A DNA stretch of 64,000 nt, taken from the NCBI GenBank assembly GCA_028284065.1, contig JANQSJ010000004.1, positions 124,001 to 188,000 on the forward strand, in the 5' to 3' direction. Position 1 is the first letter of the stretch; each line of letters opens with the position of its first letter. Positions 1 to 9,162 of the stretch are shown piece after piece. The position numbers and the translations under genes are program-made. The notes beneath the pieces are model-generated. The model made no database searches and had not been told where the DNA came from. It saw nothing but the letters and a program-made list of their open reading frames with translations. Source of the stretch: Parvularculaceae bacterium (lineage in GTDB: Bacteria > Pseudomonadota > Alphaproteobacteria > Caulobacterales > Parvularculaceae).

Positions 1-393
1 GTTGACGAAAAACGACACCGGCCGGCCGGCGTCGGCGAGCGCGCCGGTGATCGAATCGACAAGAAACGGCTTGTCCTCGGTGGCGATTTCAAGCGCCATG
101 CGCGCGGGCCGATCTGCGCCCGCCGGTTCGAGGGTCAGCGAGACGATGTCGCCATCGGACGCGCGAATCTCCGTCGCCGACCAGAAGGCTATCGCCCGTT
201 CAAGGAGCCGCGCCGGATCGTCCCAATTGGCGTCATCGCCCGTGGCGTAATAGACAATCTGGTGCAGGAGGCTCTCAAAGCCAGGCTCAATGTCGCCCCC
301 GCCATTGCGCGGCGTACCGGCCGCGCCCGCCGCGAGCGACAGCGCTCGCCCTAGGATTTCGCGGTCCTCCACCGACGTGAAGCCTTCCGCCAT
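1..393 (-). CDS. gdhB: NAD-specific glutamate dehydrogenase, large type, N-terminal part (runs off window)
   Basis: The minus strand encodes 131 residues from an ATG at 393 and stays open to the window edge. Large (about 1600-residue) NAD-glutamate dehydrogenases oxidise glutamate to 2-oxoglutarate and ammonia. What is seen: a segment reading EIATEDKPFLVDSITGAL near residues 107-124, the hallmark of the family's N-terminal ACT-like regulatory region, followed by a likely strand reading PVSFFVN. Start: ATG after AAGGA about 11 bases upstream, with no earlier in-frame ATG needed. The catalytic dehydrogenase domain lies outside the window, so function rests on the N-terminus only. Family call is fairly sure; activity cannot be judged. 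Confidence 0.75.
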   Translation of the reverse strand, partial: MAEGFTSVEDREILGRALSLAAGAAGTPRNGGGDIEPGFESLLHQIVYYATGDDANWDDPARLLERAIAFWSATEIRASDGDIVSLTLEPAGADRPARMALEIATEDKPFLVDSITGALADAGRPVSFFVN

Positions 394-655
394 GGCTATT
401 GATCCTTCCACCTCACTAGCGCGTCGCGTCATCGGCCGATTTCGGGAAGGGGCGCGCCGTTGTCTATGTGCCGTCAGGCGCCGGGCGGCGCCACAACTCT
501 GTCGGCGGCGGGCCGAACGCGGGGATGGCGTTCGTCAATCGTCGCCTGCTTCGCCACGCCTAGCACGGACGAGTTGCTATTTCACGAAGAGCCGGCGGCC
601 CTTCGCAGTTCATTCCTGGGGCGGATTTGACGCCTAAAGGGCTATCGGACCGGGG

Positions 656-1399
656 TCAGGCGCGCGCCGCGGGCGCAGGCCGCGGCAGGGCCTCCCGCGG
701 CGGGGCTTCGCTGCGGCGCGGCATGCGGCTGCGCGGATGGGCGCCGGCCGCTGCGATGCGCGCCGTGTCCGCCGCATGCGCGACAATGGCGAGGCCGGAT
801 GCGGCCAGAAGGGCGGCGGACGCCGCCAATAGCGGGGCGTCTCCGATCGCGCGTGACGCCGCAAGGGCGACGAACAGGATAGCCGGCGCGGAGATGCTAA
901 GCGCGCTCGCCCGGTGGGCGCGGTGGAACCAGCCTGCGGCCGGCGCCGCGACGGCGATCGCCAGGATGACGGCCGGGGCCGCAGGGGCGTCGACCCCGCG
1001 CGCATTCAGCAGGATCGCGCCCGCGCCAACTGCCGCGCTTAGCGCCGCAAGGCTTGCCGTATAGTTCGCCCGCCAACGGAATGGCCGCCCGGCGATTTTT
1101 TCGCCGCGGCGAAAGGTCCTGCGCAGCCGGCCGCTGGCGTAGGCGGTGAAGAAGACGAGCGCGATCCAGACGGCGGCGCGTTCGGGCTGCGCGCCGGCGA
1201 ACAGCGTTGCGCTTGCCGCGCTCGCGCCAACGAGGATTGCGAGGCCGACGTCGCCGCGCCGCGAGAGTTCGTCGATGAGGTGCAGTTGCGCCGCCCGCGA
1301 CGGGCGCCTGGCGCTGCGGCTTCGGATCGCGCCGCCGACGTCCGCCGCCGCCGCCTGCAGGCCGCGCACATCGTAGCGTTTCTTGACGCCGACCTTCAT
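656..1399 (-). CDS. Hypothetical multi-pass membrane protein
   Basis: A 247-residue protein. I chose the ATG at 1399 because GAGGT stands just before it; an upstream in-frame start would add a poorly hydrophobic Arg-rich stretch. After a basic N-terminus there are about five or six hydrophobic segments (for example residues 50-70, 75-90, 115-135, 140-160, 165-205), typical of a small inner-membrane protein. The C-terminal 40 residues are Ala/Arg/Pro-rich and probably cytosolic. No family motif is recognised. It is separated from the dehydrogenase by 262 bases that hold a GC-rich hairpin (arms GGCGCC near 478-493) and no gene. Function unknown. Confidence 0.6.
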   Translation of the reverse strand: MKVGVKKRYDVRGLQAAAADVGGAIRSRSARRPSRAAQLHLIDELSRRGDVGLAILVGASAASATLFAGAQPERAAVWIALVFFTAYASGRLRRTFRRGEKIAGRPFRWRANYTASLAALSAAVGAGAILLNARGVDAPAAPAVILAIAVAAPAAGWFHRAHRASALSISAPAILFVALAASRAIGDAPLLAASAALLAASGLAIVAHAADTARIAAAGAHPRSRMPRRSEAPPREALPRPAPAARA

Positions 1400-1513
1400 C
1401 GCTGACCTCGAATTGTTTCGATTGCGCAATTCGCATCGACCGATTTGGCGCACGCGGCAATCGGCCGACGAGGCCGCCCGCGAAACTTTCCGTCAAGGAA
1501 AGTTAACGAAGCG

Positions 1514-1960
1514 TTAAGGGGCCGGCGCCGGCCGCCAGTCGTCGGCAGCCATCTCGAAGCCGTCGAACTCGAACGCCGGCGCCACCGTGCATCCGACAAG
1601 CGTCCAGGCCCCAAGGGGTTCGGCCGTCTGCCAGGCGCGCGGCGGCACGACGATCTGCGGCCGGTCGCCGGCAAGGACGTTCGGCCCCAGACGGTGGGCC
1701 GCCGCATCGACGCCGTTGTCGGAAATTGTCAACGCAAGCGGACCGCCAGCATAGAAGTGCCAGACCTCCGCGGCGTCGATGCGGTGCCAGTGCGACCGCT
1801 CGCCTGCCGAGAGAAGATAGTATATCGCCGTCGACGCGCCGCGTTCGCGGCCTTCCGGCGCGTCGTCCCGAAACGTCTCCCTAAACCAGCCGCCTTCCGG
1901 ATGGGGCGCGAGCCGAAGCTCGTTGATTATGTCGGATGCGGAGGGCGCGCGTGAGATCAT
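1514..1960 (-). CDS. Cupin domain protein, DUF985 family
   Basis: A 148-residue single-domain protein. It matches the DUF985 cupins: an N-terminal HPEGGWFRETFR-type segment (residues 19-30), then STAIYYLL and SHWHRIDAAEVWHFYAG, where the His and Glu residues would sit in the cupin metal site, and late strands ending in WTLVGCTVAPAFEFDGFEMA. Full length for the family. The first base of its ATG is the last base of the neighbouring TPR-like gene's stop region (1-base overlap at 1960), so the two are probably co-translated. The biochemical role of DUF985 proteins is not established; a small-molecule or sugar-related function is only a guess. Confidence 0.85.
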   Translation of the reverse strand: MISRAPSASDIINELRLAPHPEGGWFRETFRDDAPEGRERGASTAIYYLLSAGERSHWHRIDAAEVWHFYAGGPLALTISDNGVDAAAHRLGPNVLAGDRPQIVVPPRAWQTAEPLGAWTLVGCTVAPAFEFDGFEMAADDWRPAPAP

Positions 1961-2682
1961 TACGGTTGGGCGTCGGCGTTCCGCGCGGCGGTCGTCGGCC
2001 TCTGATAGTTCGCATTGATCTCGACGCCTGCCTGGATGAGCTCGCCTCGCAGGACGAGCGCGTCGAGGTCGAATGGGTCGAGCGTAAGGGCGCGGACGAT
2101 ATCTTCAGCCGCCTCACGGTTCTTGCCGAGCGCGCGCCGCGCCCTTGCGCGAATAACGTAGCCTTCCGACGTCGCCGCCTCGCCCTCCTCAGCGGCTGTG
2201 ACGGCGTCCGCCGCCGCCTGCCAGGAGGTCGCCGCCGCGTGCGCCTTAGCTGCGACGATTGCGATATCCGCCCGCCAGGGCGCTGCGGCGCGCGCCGCCT
2301 CGGCGGCCTCTTCGGCAAAGCCTGGTTCCTCGGCGTCTATCCAGGCGAGCGCCGCTTCCGCCAACACCGTCGCGCGCGCGTCGTCATCGCCTGCGTCCGG
2401 GCGTTCGGCGACTTCGAGCAGGCGAACCGCTGCAAGACGCGGGCGGCCAAGCGCCAGATGCGCCACCGCCGCGCAATGGATCGCCGGCGCGCCGCCGCCG
2501 TCGATCGCCCAGGCGCGCGCGCTCGCTTCGCCAAGCTCAGGGTTTTCCGCGATAACAGCGATGCAGTCTGCGTACTGATCGGCGCTCGACTCATAGCGCG
2601 CCGCCGCGGCGCGCGAGAGGAAATCGGGTTCGGGCGGCGCCTCGGGCGAAAGCAACGCTGTCAGGAGAAGGGGGAGCAACAT
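1960..2682 (-). CDS. Secreted/periplasmic TPR-like protein
   Basis: A 240-residue protein that begins with a short signal-like hydrophobic stretch (MLLPLLLTALLSPEAPP). The body is Ala-rich helical with TPR-like repeats: 'AIHCAAVAHLALGRPRLAAVRLLEVAE' style pairs near residues 68-95, and a clear TPR near 180-205 ending in NREAAEDIVRALTLDPFDLDA. It overlaps the downstream cupin gene by one base and follows the divL-like gene on the same strand by 82 bases. TPR proteins are scaffolds for protein contacts; no partner can be named. The signal peptide call is moderate because the hydrophobic core is short. Confidence 0.7.
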   Translation of the reverse strand: MLLPLLLTALLSPEAPPEPDFLSRAAAARYESSADQYADCIAVIAENPELGEASARAWAIDGGGAPAIHCAAVAHLALGRPRLAAVRLLEVAERPDAGDDDARATVLAEAALAWIDAEEPGFAEEAAEAARAAAPWRADIAIVAAKAHAAATSWQAAADAVTAAEEGEAATSEGYVIRARARRALGKNREAAEDIVRALTLDPFDLDALVLRGELIQAGVEINANYQRPTTAARNADAQP

Positions 2683-2764
2683 GGAGAAGATCTACCAAGA
2701 CGCGCAGCGATCGGAAAGGCCGAAACCTGTGGGCGTTAGGGCGATCGCGGCGCGCGCGGCCAGG

Positions 2765-5518
2765 CTATTCGGCGGCTTTGCGCGCCGGCGCGCGCCGGCG
2801 CACGCGCGGTTTCGCGGACGCCTTTCGGCGCGTGACAGGCTTTTCGGCCGCGCGCATCGGTTCGGACAGCAATAGCTTGCCGTCGCCGCCGTGAGGTCCA
2901 TCGATGCCTGCCGGCGACCCGGCCCCGACGCCGCCTTTTGGCTCCGACGGCAGATAGAGCGTCACCCGCGTGCCGGCGCCCGGCGCCGATTCCATGCGCA
3001 CCCAGCCGCCATGCAGGCTGACGAAACGCTGCACGAGGGCGAGGCCGAGGCCTGCGCCGGCGGACGGACCGCTCGCCTCGAACGCCTCGAAGGCGCGCGC
3101 CTGGTCCTCCGGCGATACGCCGCGGCCGGAATCTTCGACCCAGATGCGCACGAGGCCTGGCGCGCGGTCGGCGCTGAGGGTCACTTCTCCGCCGCCGCCC
3201 GTATAGGCGAAGGCGTTCGACAGGAGATTGAAGAGCACCTGCTTCATGCGGCGTTCGTCCGCCCGAATAACGCCGACGCCCTCAGCGCAATCGACCTTCA
3301 GCGCGATCTGCGTATCCTCCGCCTTTAGCGCGGCATAGGCCGCCGCATTGGTCAGCAGCTCGCGGATGTCCACATCGCTTTCTTCAAGCGACAGCTTGCC
3401 GGCGTCGATCGCCGCAAGATCCATGATATCGGAAATAAGATCCTTCAGCGAATATGCGGCCGACAGGATGCTGGAGACATAGTCCCGCTGCCGGTCGTTC
3501 AGAACCCCGAACATCTGACCATCAATCATTTCGGAGAACCCAATGATCGTATTCAGGGGCGTGCGCAGCTGATAGGACACATGGTCGACGAACTTCGACT
3601 TCTGGCGGTCGATGTCCTCCAGGAACGCGTTGCGCTCCTTCAGCTCTTTTTCACGCTCGCAGCTGTCGGTGACGTCAAGGAAATGGATCATCGTCGCGCC
3701 GTCGGGCAGCGGCTCGGTGCCGAAGGAAAGCGTGCGCCCGTCGGTCAGCGCCAGCGGATGGGCGGCGATCGGCGTGCGGTCCTCCGCGGTCATGGATGTG
3801 ACCCGTCGGCGGACAAGCCCCAGCGCCTCGCCGCCATCTGCGGTGAAGGCGCGCATGCGTTCGAGCACGGCCTCAATGTGCGGGCGCGTCTCAATGAAGG
3901 CCGCATCAAGCCGCCAAAGATCGCCAAAGGCGTCATTGGCGAGCTTCAGCCGGCCGTCCGACCCGAAGGTGGCGACGCCTTCGGAGAGATTGTTGAGCGT
4001 CGCGCGCTGCACCTTGATTTGGGTATTGTGGAGCGCCTCGAAGCGCAGCCGTTCGGTGATGTCTTCAAAGATCGCAATGACGCCGCCAAGGGGATGGCGC
4101 GCTTTGGCGACCCGCAAGGTGCGCCCATCGGGCAGCGGCCAGACTTCGTCCGGCGCGGCGCCGGCGCGGTCGACGCCCGGCGCGGTCTCATCCGTATAGA
4201 GAGATAGTTGGGCGGCTTTCCAGGCGCGATAATCCGCCTGCTCCGGCAAGCGTCCAGCCTGCCGCAGTCGGTCGAGCAGATCGCCGAGGGGCGGTTTGGC
4301 GTCCAACTCCGCCGTTTCAAGTCGCCACAGGTCCTGGAACGCCGCGTTGTAATAGGAAAGCTCCTGGCCGACGCCGAACATGGCGACGGCGGCCGGGATC
4401 TGGTCGATTAGGCGCTTCGTCGCCTCCACGTGCCGGGACAGTTCGGCGCGGGCGTCGTCTTCGTGCGTTACGTCGATCGCGAAACCGCAAAGGCCTGCAT
4501 CGCCGCCGACATGGGTCGGCCGCTCGATGACGCGGAACATGCGTCGCTCGCCATGGACATTGACCGCGATGCGCGCTTCGGTCGGCGCCTTCTCGCGCGT
4601 CGCCTTTTCGGCGAGCCGACGCACGGCGTCGTCAAGCTCGATCTGGTCGGCGACGACAACGCCGGCGGCGCGCGCCTCGACCGCTTCGACGTAGGCGGCG
4701 TTCGCCCAGACAATGCGGCCGTCCGAGGCCCGCCGCCAGGCCGGGCAGGGGACGCCCTCGATCAAACTGAGCGCGCCATGCAAGTCTTCCGCACTCTGAT
4801 TGGCGCGCCCGACAATGGCCCCTTTCTCTGCCATCCGCGCGGCCGGGTCGGTGAGCCAGAGGGCCGCCTGACCGCCGGCGATCGCGCCCTCGACCTCGAT
4901 CGCGCGGCCTTCGCTCGCTCGCACCGCGCCGACAAACGGCAACCCATGCCGGCGCAGGTCCTTCACCTTGCGCCGCAGGGATTGCGGCTCAGCGTCGCCG
5001 TCATCGACAGCGAGGTCGCCGATCGCATCGAGCAGTCTGTCGATCGGTTCGGCGTCCGTGCGCTCCGGTCCGGCGAAAGCCATAAGCGAGGCGAGCGCGG
5101 CGGGGCCGCCAAGAATTTTAGGTCCGCCCCAGCCCGGCGCATTCGGATCGTCGCCGTCGCGCCAGACGAGAATTAGGCCGCGATAGGCCGATAGCACCGC
5201 TTCGGCGTTTTCGAGCCGCGCCTCCATTTCGGCGAGGCGTCCCGACCATTCGCCGACCGAGCGTCGCGCGCCGGTGGAAGCGCGGGCCGCCCACGCGAGG
5301 GCCGCCGCGGCGAGCGCGCCGGCGCCGACCGCCGCCACGAGCATCGGGTCAAGCGCGCTCATGAGATCGCCGCCGGCCGCCGGTTCCTGGGCGCATGCGA
5401 CGCCGGCAAGCGCCGAACTGGCCGCGGAGGCGAAGAGGCTTGCGCGCAGGCGCACGCCGGCGCGCCGTTTACCGCGCGCACGTCCTCGCCCTGACGCAAG
5501 CTTGAGAAGTCGCTTCAT
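2765..5518 (-). CDS. divL: DivL-like PAS-domain pseudo-histidine kinase (Tyr at the phospho-acceptor site)
   Basis: A 917-residue membrane-anchored sensor. An N-terminal signal/anchor and a second hydrophobic segment (about residues 30-85) precede three or four PAS modules (one reads LSYYNAAFQDLW, another DGRLKLANDAFGDLWRLD), then a HisKA helix and a HATPase domain with N box (LFNLLSNAFAYT), G1 (VEDSGRGV) and G2 (GAGLGLALVQ). The dimerisation helix reads HVSYQLRTPLN: the usual His is Tyr649 (codon at 3574-3572). This is the hallmark of Caulobacter DivL, which controls CckA and the cell cycle with DivK. Start: I prefer the ATG at 5518, with GGAG four bases before; an ATG at 5542 would add eight residues. 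The tail is Lys/Arg-rich. Orthology to DivL is inferred from the Tyr substitution and architecture. Confidence 0.8.
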   Translation of the reverse strand: MKRLLKLASGRGRARGKRRAGVRLRASLFASAASSALAGVACAQEPAAGGDLMSALDPMLVAAVGAGALAAAALAWAARASTGARRSVGEWSGRLAEMEARLENAEAVLSAYRGLILVWRDGDDPNAPGWGGPKILGGPAALASLMAFAGPERTDAEPIDRLLDAIGDLAVDDGDAEPQSLRRKVKDLRRHGLPFVGAVRASEGRAIEVEGAIAGGQAALWLTDPAARMAEKGAIVGRANQSAEDLHGALSLIEGVPCPAWRRASDGRIVWANAAYVEAVEARAAGVVVADQIELDDAVRRLAEKATREKAPTEARIAVNVHGERRMFRVIERPTHVGGDAGLCGFAIDVTHEDDARAELSRHVEATKRLIDQIPAAVAMFGVGQELSYYNAAFQDLWRLETAELDAKPPLGDLLDRLRQAGRLPEQADYRAWKAAQLSLYTDETAPGVDRAGAAPDEVWPLPDGRTLRVAKARHPLGGVIAIFEDITERLRFEALHNTQIKVQRATLNNLSEGVATFGSDGRLKLANDAFGDLWRLDAAFIETRPHIEAVLERMRAFTADGGEALGLVRRRVTSMTAEDRTPIAAHPLALTDGRTLSFGTEPLPDGATMIHFLDVTDSCEREKELKERNAFLEDIDRQKSKFVDHVSYQLRTPLNTIIGFSEMIDGQMFGVLNDRQRDYVSSILSAAYSLKDLISDIMDLAAIDAGKLSLEESDVDIRELLTNAAAYAALKAEDTQIALKVDCAEGVGVIRADERRMKQVLFNLLSNAFAYTGGGGEVTLSADRAPGLVRIWVEDSGRGVSPEDQARAFEAFEASGPSAGAGLGLALVQRFVSLHGGWVRMESAPGAGTRVTLYLPSEPKGGVGAGSPAGIDGPHGGDGKLLLSEPMRAAEKPVTRRKASAKPRVRRRAPARKAAE

Positions 5519-5647
5519 GGGTCTCCATGGGCGCGGCGTCATAAGGGTCGCCGATCGCCAGCAAATTACTGTCTGCTGCTTCGCCGATCCTCGCCAGCTA
5601 AAACATCGCCGGCGGCCGCGCTGCGAAACCGTTTTTCTCCCGGCGCG

Positions 5648-7675
5648 TTACTGATTATCGCCGCCGCCTTCATCGTCTTCTTCCGGGGCGTTTCGAGCGG
5701 CGCCGCCCAAGATGCCCTGCAAGAGGGATTTCGCCGCGGATTCAACGCCATCGCCGTCGCCCGCGCCATCGGACGCGCCGCCGCCGAGCGCCCGCTCCAG
5801 AAGCCGCCGCCCCTGACCCGCCGCCTTGTCGGCGATCAACGCCTCCGCATCGACGCCGATTTTCGGCGCGTTGAACGTGCCGGTAATTTTGAGCGGCGCT
5901 GAAAAGGCGAGGCCGTCGCCGCCGTCCGTCCGGTCCGTCACGCGGGGGCTGAGATTGATGTCGACCGTCTGGCGCGGCAGGTCGACAAGGCCGTCGCCCG
6001 TCATTGTGAAGAACGGGCCGGCCATCGAAATCGTCGGCGCCCGCGCGACGCCATCGCTGATGCTGAACGCCGACAGGAACTCCGTGAAGCTCGTTTCATC
6101 GTTCGGCTGGCCGACGGAAGACACCGCGGCCACGAGCGCCGTTGGCGAGAAGCCGCCGCCATCGACGACGGACTTTAGCGACTGGGCGATCTTGACGATG
6201 TTGACGCCCTTTATCGCGCCGTCGGCGATGTCGAAGCCGCCCTCCCCGTCGAGTGAGGACATGATCGCCTTCTGGCTGTCGCCAAGCGCAGTGAACTCCA
6301 GCCTGAGCGCACCGACGCCGAGGAGCCGGTCATTCTTCAGGAAGTCGATCGCGAAAGGCTGCGCTTGAACCGCGCGCAGGTCGAAATATCCCGCAAAGCG
6401 CGTCGCGGCGCCCGACGCGTCGACCGTGAGCCGCCCGGAGCCGCCGCCTTCATAGAGCTGCAATTGCGGCAGGTCGGCGGTGAGCCGGCCGTTTTCTATC
6501 GACATGTTCACCCGGCTTTGGCCGGTCCTGATCTGATTCACGAGAATCTCGTCGGCCGCGAATTCAAGCTCCGCGTCGATATTCCGCAGGCTGCGCAAAT
6601 TGAGTTCCGCGTCGGACCATTCGGGAAAGCCGGCGCCCGCCTCGGGAGGCGGGGGCATATAGGGCCGGAGGTCGAGGCTGCCGGTTCTCAAAGAGCCGAC
6701 CGCTTTTGGCTTGTCGCCTGAAAGCTCAAGCGTCATCGCGCCCGTCGCCTCGATCGCGTCGAGGGCGATGCGCAGGTCCTCCAGGCGCACCGCGGTTGCA
6801 TCGCCTGCTGCGGCGCCCGACAGCGTAAGCGAGTCAAAGCCCGGGGCGTCCTGAAGCTCGGTCCCGAAAAGGCCGGCGAGGGCCGGCAGGTCCGGCGCGT
6901 CGATCGAGACCGGACCGGAGAACGACGCGGCGCCGTCCGCCGATACGACCTGAAGGTCGGCGCCCACGTCCGACGAGCCGAGGCGAGCGTCGAGCTTGAC
7001 GTTCGCCTCCTCGCCGTCGGTAAGCGCGCCAAGGGTCGTGACCACGAGATCGAACGTCGCCGGCGCGCCCTGGAACGTCATTTCACCTGAGGCTTCAAGC
7101 GGCTCGTTCAATCCGGCGAGCCGCGCCGACATGTTGATGTCCTCCGCGTCGTAGCGCGCGCCGGATACGCCGTCCGCATAGCTCGCCGCGCCGTTCTCGA
7201 TGCGCACGTCGCCGAGCCGAAGATCGCGCGGGCTGCGGCCGCCGCCCGCGGCCGGCGCATCGCTTTCCGCTTCGCCGGCCGCGTCGCCGGCGGGCGCGAT
7301 TTCCCAGTTCGCCGACCCGTTCGCCTTGCGCTCAAGGCGAATGACCGGGCGCTGCAAAACAAAGCGGTCGACCGAAACATCGCCGCCGAGAAGCGCGAAC
7401 AGGTCGACCGCAATGTCCGCCGCTTCGACGTCGACGAACGCATCGCCGTCAAAGCCTTCCGGGTTGGCGACGACAAGGTCGGTGACGTGAAAGCCGATCC
7501 GCGGCCAGATGCGGAAATCGATTTTCTCGCCCAGCGTCACGTCGCGGCCGACCGCGTCGCTCGCCGCGGCCTCAATGCGGCCGCGATAGCTCGACGCCGG
7601 CACCAGCGACGCGGCCATCAGCGCCACCGCTGCGAGAAGTATGACAAGCGCTATCAGTCCGCCGATGAATCGCAT
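5648..7675 (-). CDS. AsmA family envelope protein
   Basis: A 675-residue protein anchored by one N-terminal transmembrane helix (residues 3-23, GGLIALVILLAAVALMAASL) and otherwise periplasmic. It has AsmA family signs: an N-terminal GRDVTLGEKIDFRIWPRIGFHV segment, long beta-rich repeats, and a C-terminal region (about residues 510-620) with the FDIADGAIKGVNIVKIAQSLK block found in AsmA C-terminal domains. Family members influence outer-membrane assembly and lipid transport between membranes. Start: ATG at 7675 directly before the membrane helix; the frame is open further upstream, but those residues look non-coding and approach the recA promoter. The Shine-Dalgarno is weak. The C-terminus is Asp/Gly-rich. 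Confidence 0.88.
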   Translation of the reverse strand: MRFIGGLIALVILLAAVALMAASLVPASSYRGRIEAAASDAVGRDVTLGEKIDFRIWPRIGFHVTDLVVANPEGFDGDAFVDVEAADIAVDLFALLGGDVSVDRFVLQRPVIRLERKANGSANWEIAPAGDAAGEAESDAPAAGGGRSPRDLRLGDVRIENGAASYADGVSGARYDAEDINMSARLAGLNEPLEASGEMTFQGAPATFDLVVTTLGALTDGEEANVKLDARLGSSDVGADLQVVSADGAASFSGPVSIDAPDLPALAGLFGTELQDAPGFDSLTLSGAAAGDATAVRLEDLRIALDAIEATGAMTLELSGDKPKAVGSLRTGSLDLRPYMPPPPEAGAGFPEWSDAELNLRSLRNIDAELEFAADEILVNQIRTGQSRVNMSIENGRLTADLPQLQLYEGGGSGRLTVDASGAATRFAGYFDLRAVQAQPFAIDFLKNDRLLGVGALRLEFTALGDSQKAIMSSLDGEGGFDIADGAIKGVNIVKIAQSLKSVVDGGGFSPTALVAAVSSVGQPNDETSFTEFLSAFSISDGVARAPTISMAGPFFTMTGDGLVDLPRQTVDINLSPRVTDRTDGGDGLAFSAPLKITGTFNAPKIGVDAEALIADKAAGQGRRLLERALGGGASDGAGDGDGVESAAKSLLQGILGGAARNAPEEDDEGGGDNQ

Positions 7676-7804
7676 GTTGGGGGGTCCCTTTCGAGCCTTG
7701 GATTTCGACCGCGAATCGATGCGGATGACAGGCCGCGCCGCGCCGAAAATCAAGCGAAAGATCGGCCATAATTGCGGCGTTCCAAGGGCGCGGCGGGACA
7801 GCCG

Positions 7805-7833
7805 TTGACTTTGGAACAAAAGTAGAACACTGT
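7805..7833 (+). promoter_or_regulatory. recA SOS promoter with LexA box (GAAC-N7-GAAC)
   Basis: GAAC at 7814-7817 and GAAC at 7825-7828 are separated by exactly seven bases, the direct-repeat LexA box of alphaproteobacteria (GTTC-N7-GTTC read on the other strand). A TTGACT at 7805-7810 could be the -35 element, with a weak -10 near 7828-7833, so LexA would sit in the spacer and block the polymerase. The recA ATG is about 50 bases downstream. Confidence 0.75.
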
Positions 7834-7880
7834 CGCGCCATTGACGGCCAATGCGGCGTCGGGCAACGGGAGCGGCTCAC

Positions 7881-8975
7881 ATGAACGGATTGAAGCTCGT
7901 GGAGACAGGCGGCGTGGACAAGCGAAAAGCCCTAGAAGCGGCGATCGGGCAGATCGACAAGGCGTTCGGCAAGGGCTCGCTGATGCGGCTCGGCGATCGC
8001 GAGGTCGTCGATATCGAGGCGGTGTCGACGGGCTCGCTGGGCCTTGATATCGCCCTCGGGATCGGCGGCTTGCCGAAGGGCCGCATCGTTGAGATCTACG
8101 GGCCGGAAAGCTCCGGCAAGACGACGCTTGCATTGCATACCGTTGCGGCCATGCAAAAGACCGGCGGCGTTGCGGCCTTTATCGACGCTGAGCACGCGCT
8201 TGATCCGATCTACGCCCAGAAGCTTGGCGTCGATCTCGATGAACTTCTCATTTCGCAGCCCGACACTGGCGAACAGGCGCTTGAGATCGCCGACACCCTG
8301 GTGCGGTCGGGCGCGGTCGACGTGCTGGTCATTGATTCGGTCGCCGCTCTCACGCCTAGAGCCGAGCTTGAAGGCGAAATGGGCGACAGCCTTCCCGGCC
8401 TTCAGGCGCGGCTCATGAGTCAGGCGCTTCGGAAGCTGACGGGTTCAATTTCAAAGTCCAATTGCCTTGTCATCTTCATCAACCAGATCCGAATGAAGAT
8501 CGGCGTCATGTTCGGCTCGCCTGAGACGACGACTGGGGGCAACGCGCTTAAGTTCTACGCGTCCGTGCGCCTCGACATTCGCCGCATTGGCGCGATCAAG
8601 AACCGCGACGAGGTTGTCGGCAATGCGACCCGCGTAAAGGTCGTCAAGAACAAGGTCGCCCCGCCTTTCAAGCAGGTCGAGTTCGACATTATGTACGGGG
8701 AGGGCGTTTCGTACGCCGGCGAGTTGATCGACCTCGGCGTCAAGGCCGGCGTGGTCGAAAAGTCCGGATCCTGGTTTTCCTATGGCGACGAACGGATCGG
8801 GCAGGGGCGCGAGAACGCAAAGCAGTTCCTGAAGGACCATCCGGACATCGCCAACGCGATTGACGCGGCGATCCGGTCAAACGCAGGTCTCGTCGCGGAG
8901 GAGCTGTTGACCGGACCTGAAGGCGATGCGGACGGCGCGCCTGAAGATGGCGACGACGAAGCCGCGGCTGGCTGA
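7881..8975 (+). CDS. recA: Recombinase RecA
   Basis: A 364-residue protein that forms ATP-dependent filaments on single-stranded DNA, drives strand exchange and triggers LexA self-cleavage in the SOS response. Seen: Walker [10 protein letters not shown] at residues 74-82, Walker B-type [11 protein letters not shown]1 loop [20 protein letters not shown]2 segment [20 protein letters not shown] and an acidic C-terminal tail ([17 protein letters not shown]) as in other RecAs. Start: ATG at 7881 with GGGAG eight bases before; an ATG ten codons upstream has no such site. A LexA box lies directly upstream. The gene is monocistronic by layout, with a 187-base gap before alaS. Confidence 0.98.
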   Translation: MNGLKLVETGGVDKRKALEAAIGQIDKAFGKGSLMRLGDREVVDIEAVSTGSLGLDIALGIGGLPKGRIVEIYGPESSGKTTLALHTVAAMQKTGGVAAFIDAEHALDPIYAQKLGVDLDELLISQPDTGEQALEIADTLVRSGAVDVLVIDSVAALTPRAELEGEMGDSLPGLQARLMSQALRKLTGSISKSNCLVIFINQIRMKIGVMFGSPETTTGGNALKFYASVRLDIRRIGAIKNRDEVVGNATRVKVVKNKVAPPFKQVEFDIMYGEGVSYAGELIDLGVKAGVVEKSGSWFSYGDERIGQGRENAKQFLKDHPDIANAIDAAIRSNAGLVAEELLTGPEGDADGAPEDGDDEAAAG

Positions 8976-9048
8976 GGCGCTTGTGGACGGCGACAGGCCG
9001 GTCGCGAAAGTTCCGACTTGAAATCAGCGCCTTGACGGCCATAGTCCT

Positions 9049-9071
9049 GCGCCCGATTTGAATTTGGGCGC
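9049..9071. terminator. Possible weak hairpin between recA and alaS
   Basis: GCGCCC (9049-9054) and GGGCGC (9066-9071) enclose an 11-base AT-rich loop. There is no T-run after the stem, so it is at best a weak or Rho-assisted terminator for recA. Confidence 0.25.
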
Positions 9072-9162
9072 CTGACGTTGCGATTCCTTTGCGCGGCTCG
9101 GCGCCCTTTCCCCGCTGCGGCCGTTTACCTGGGCTGCGGCGACAGCGTTTCAGGGCTTCGCC

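Noticed and set aside
2-637. Plus-strand open frames at the window start
   Set aside because: They lie opposite the N-terminus of the glutamate dehydrogenase gene or in the gap and have shadow-like composition.
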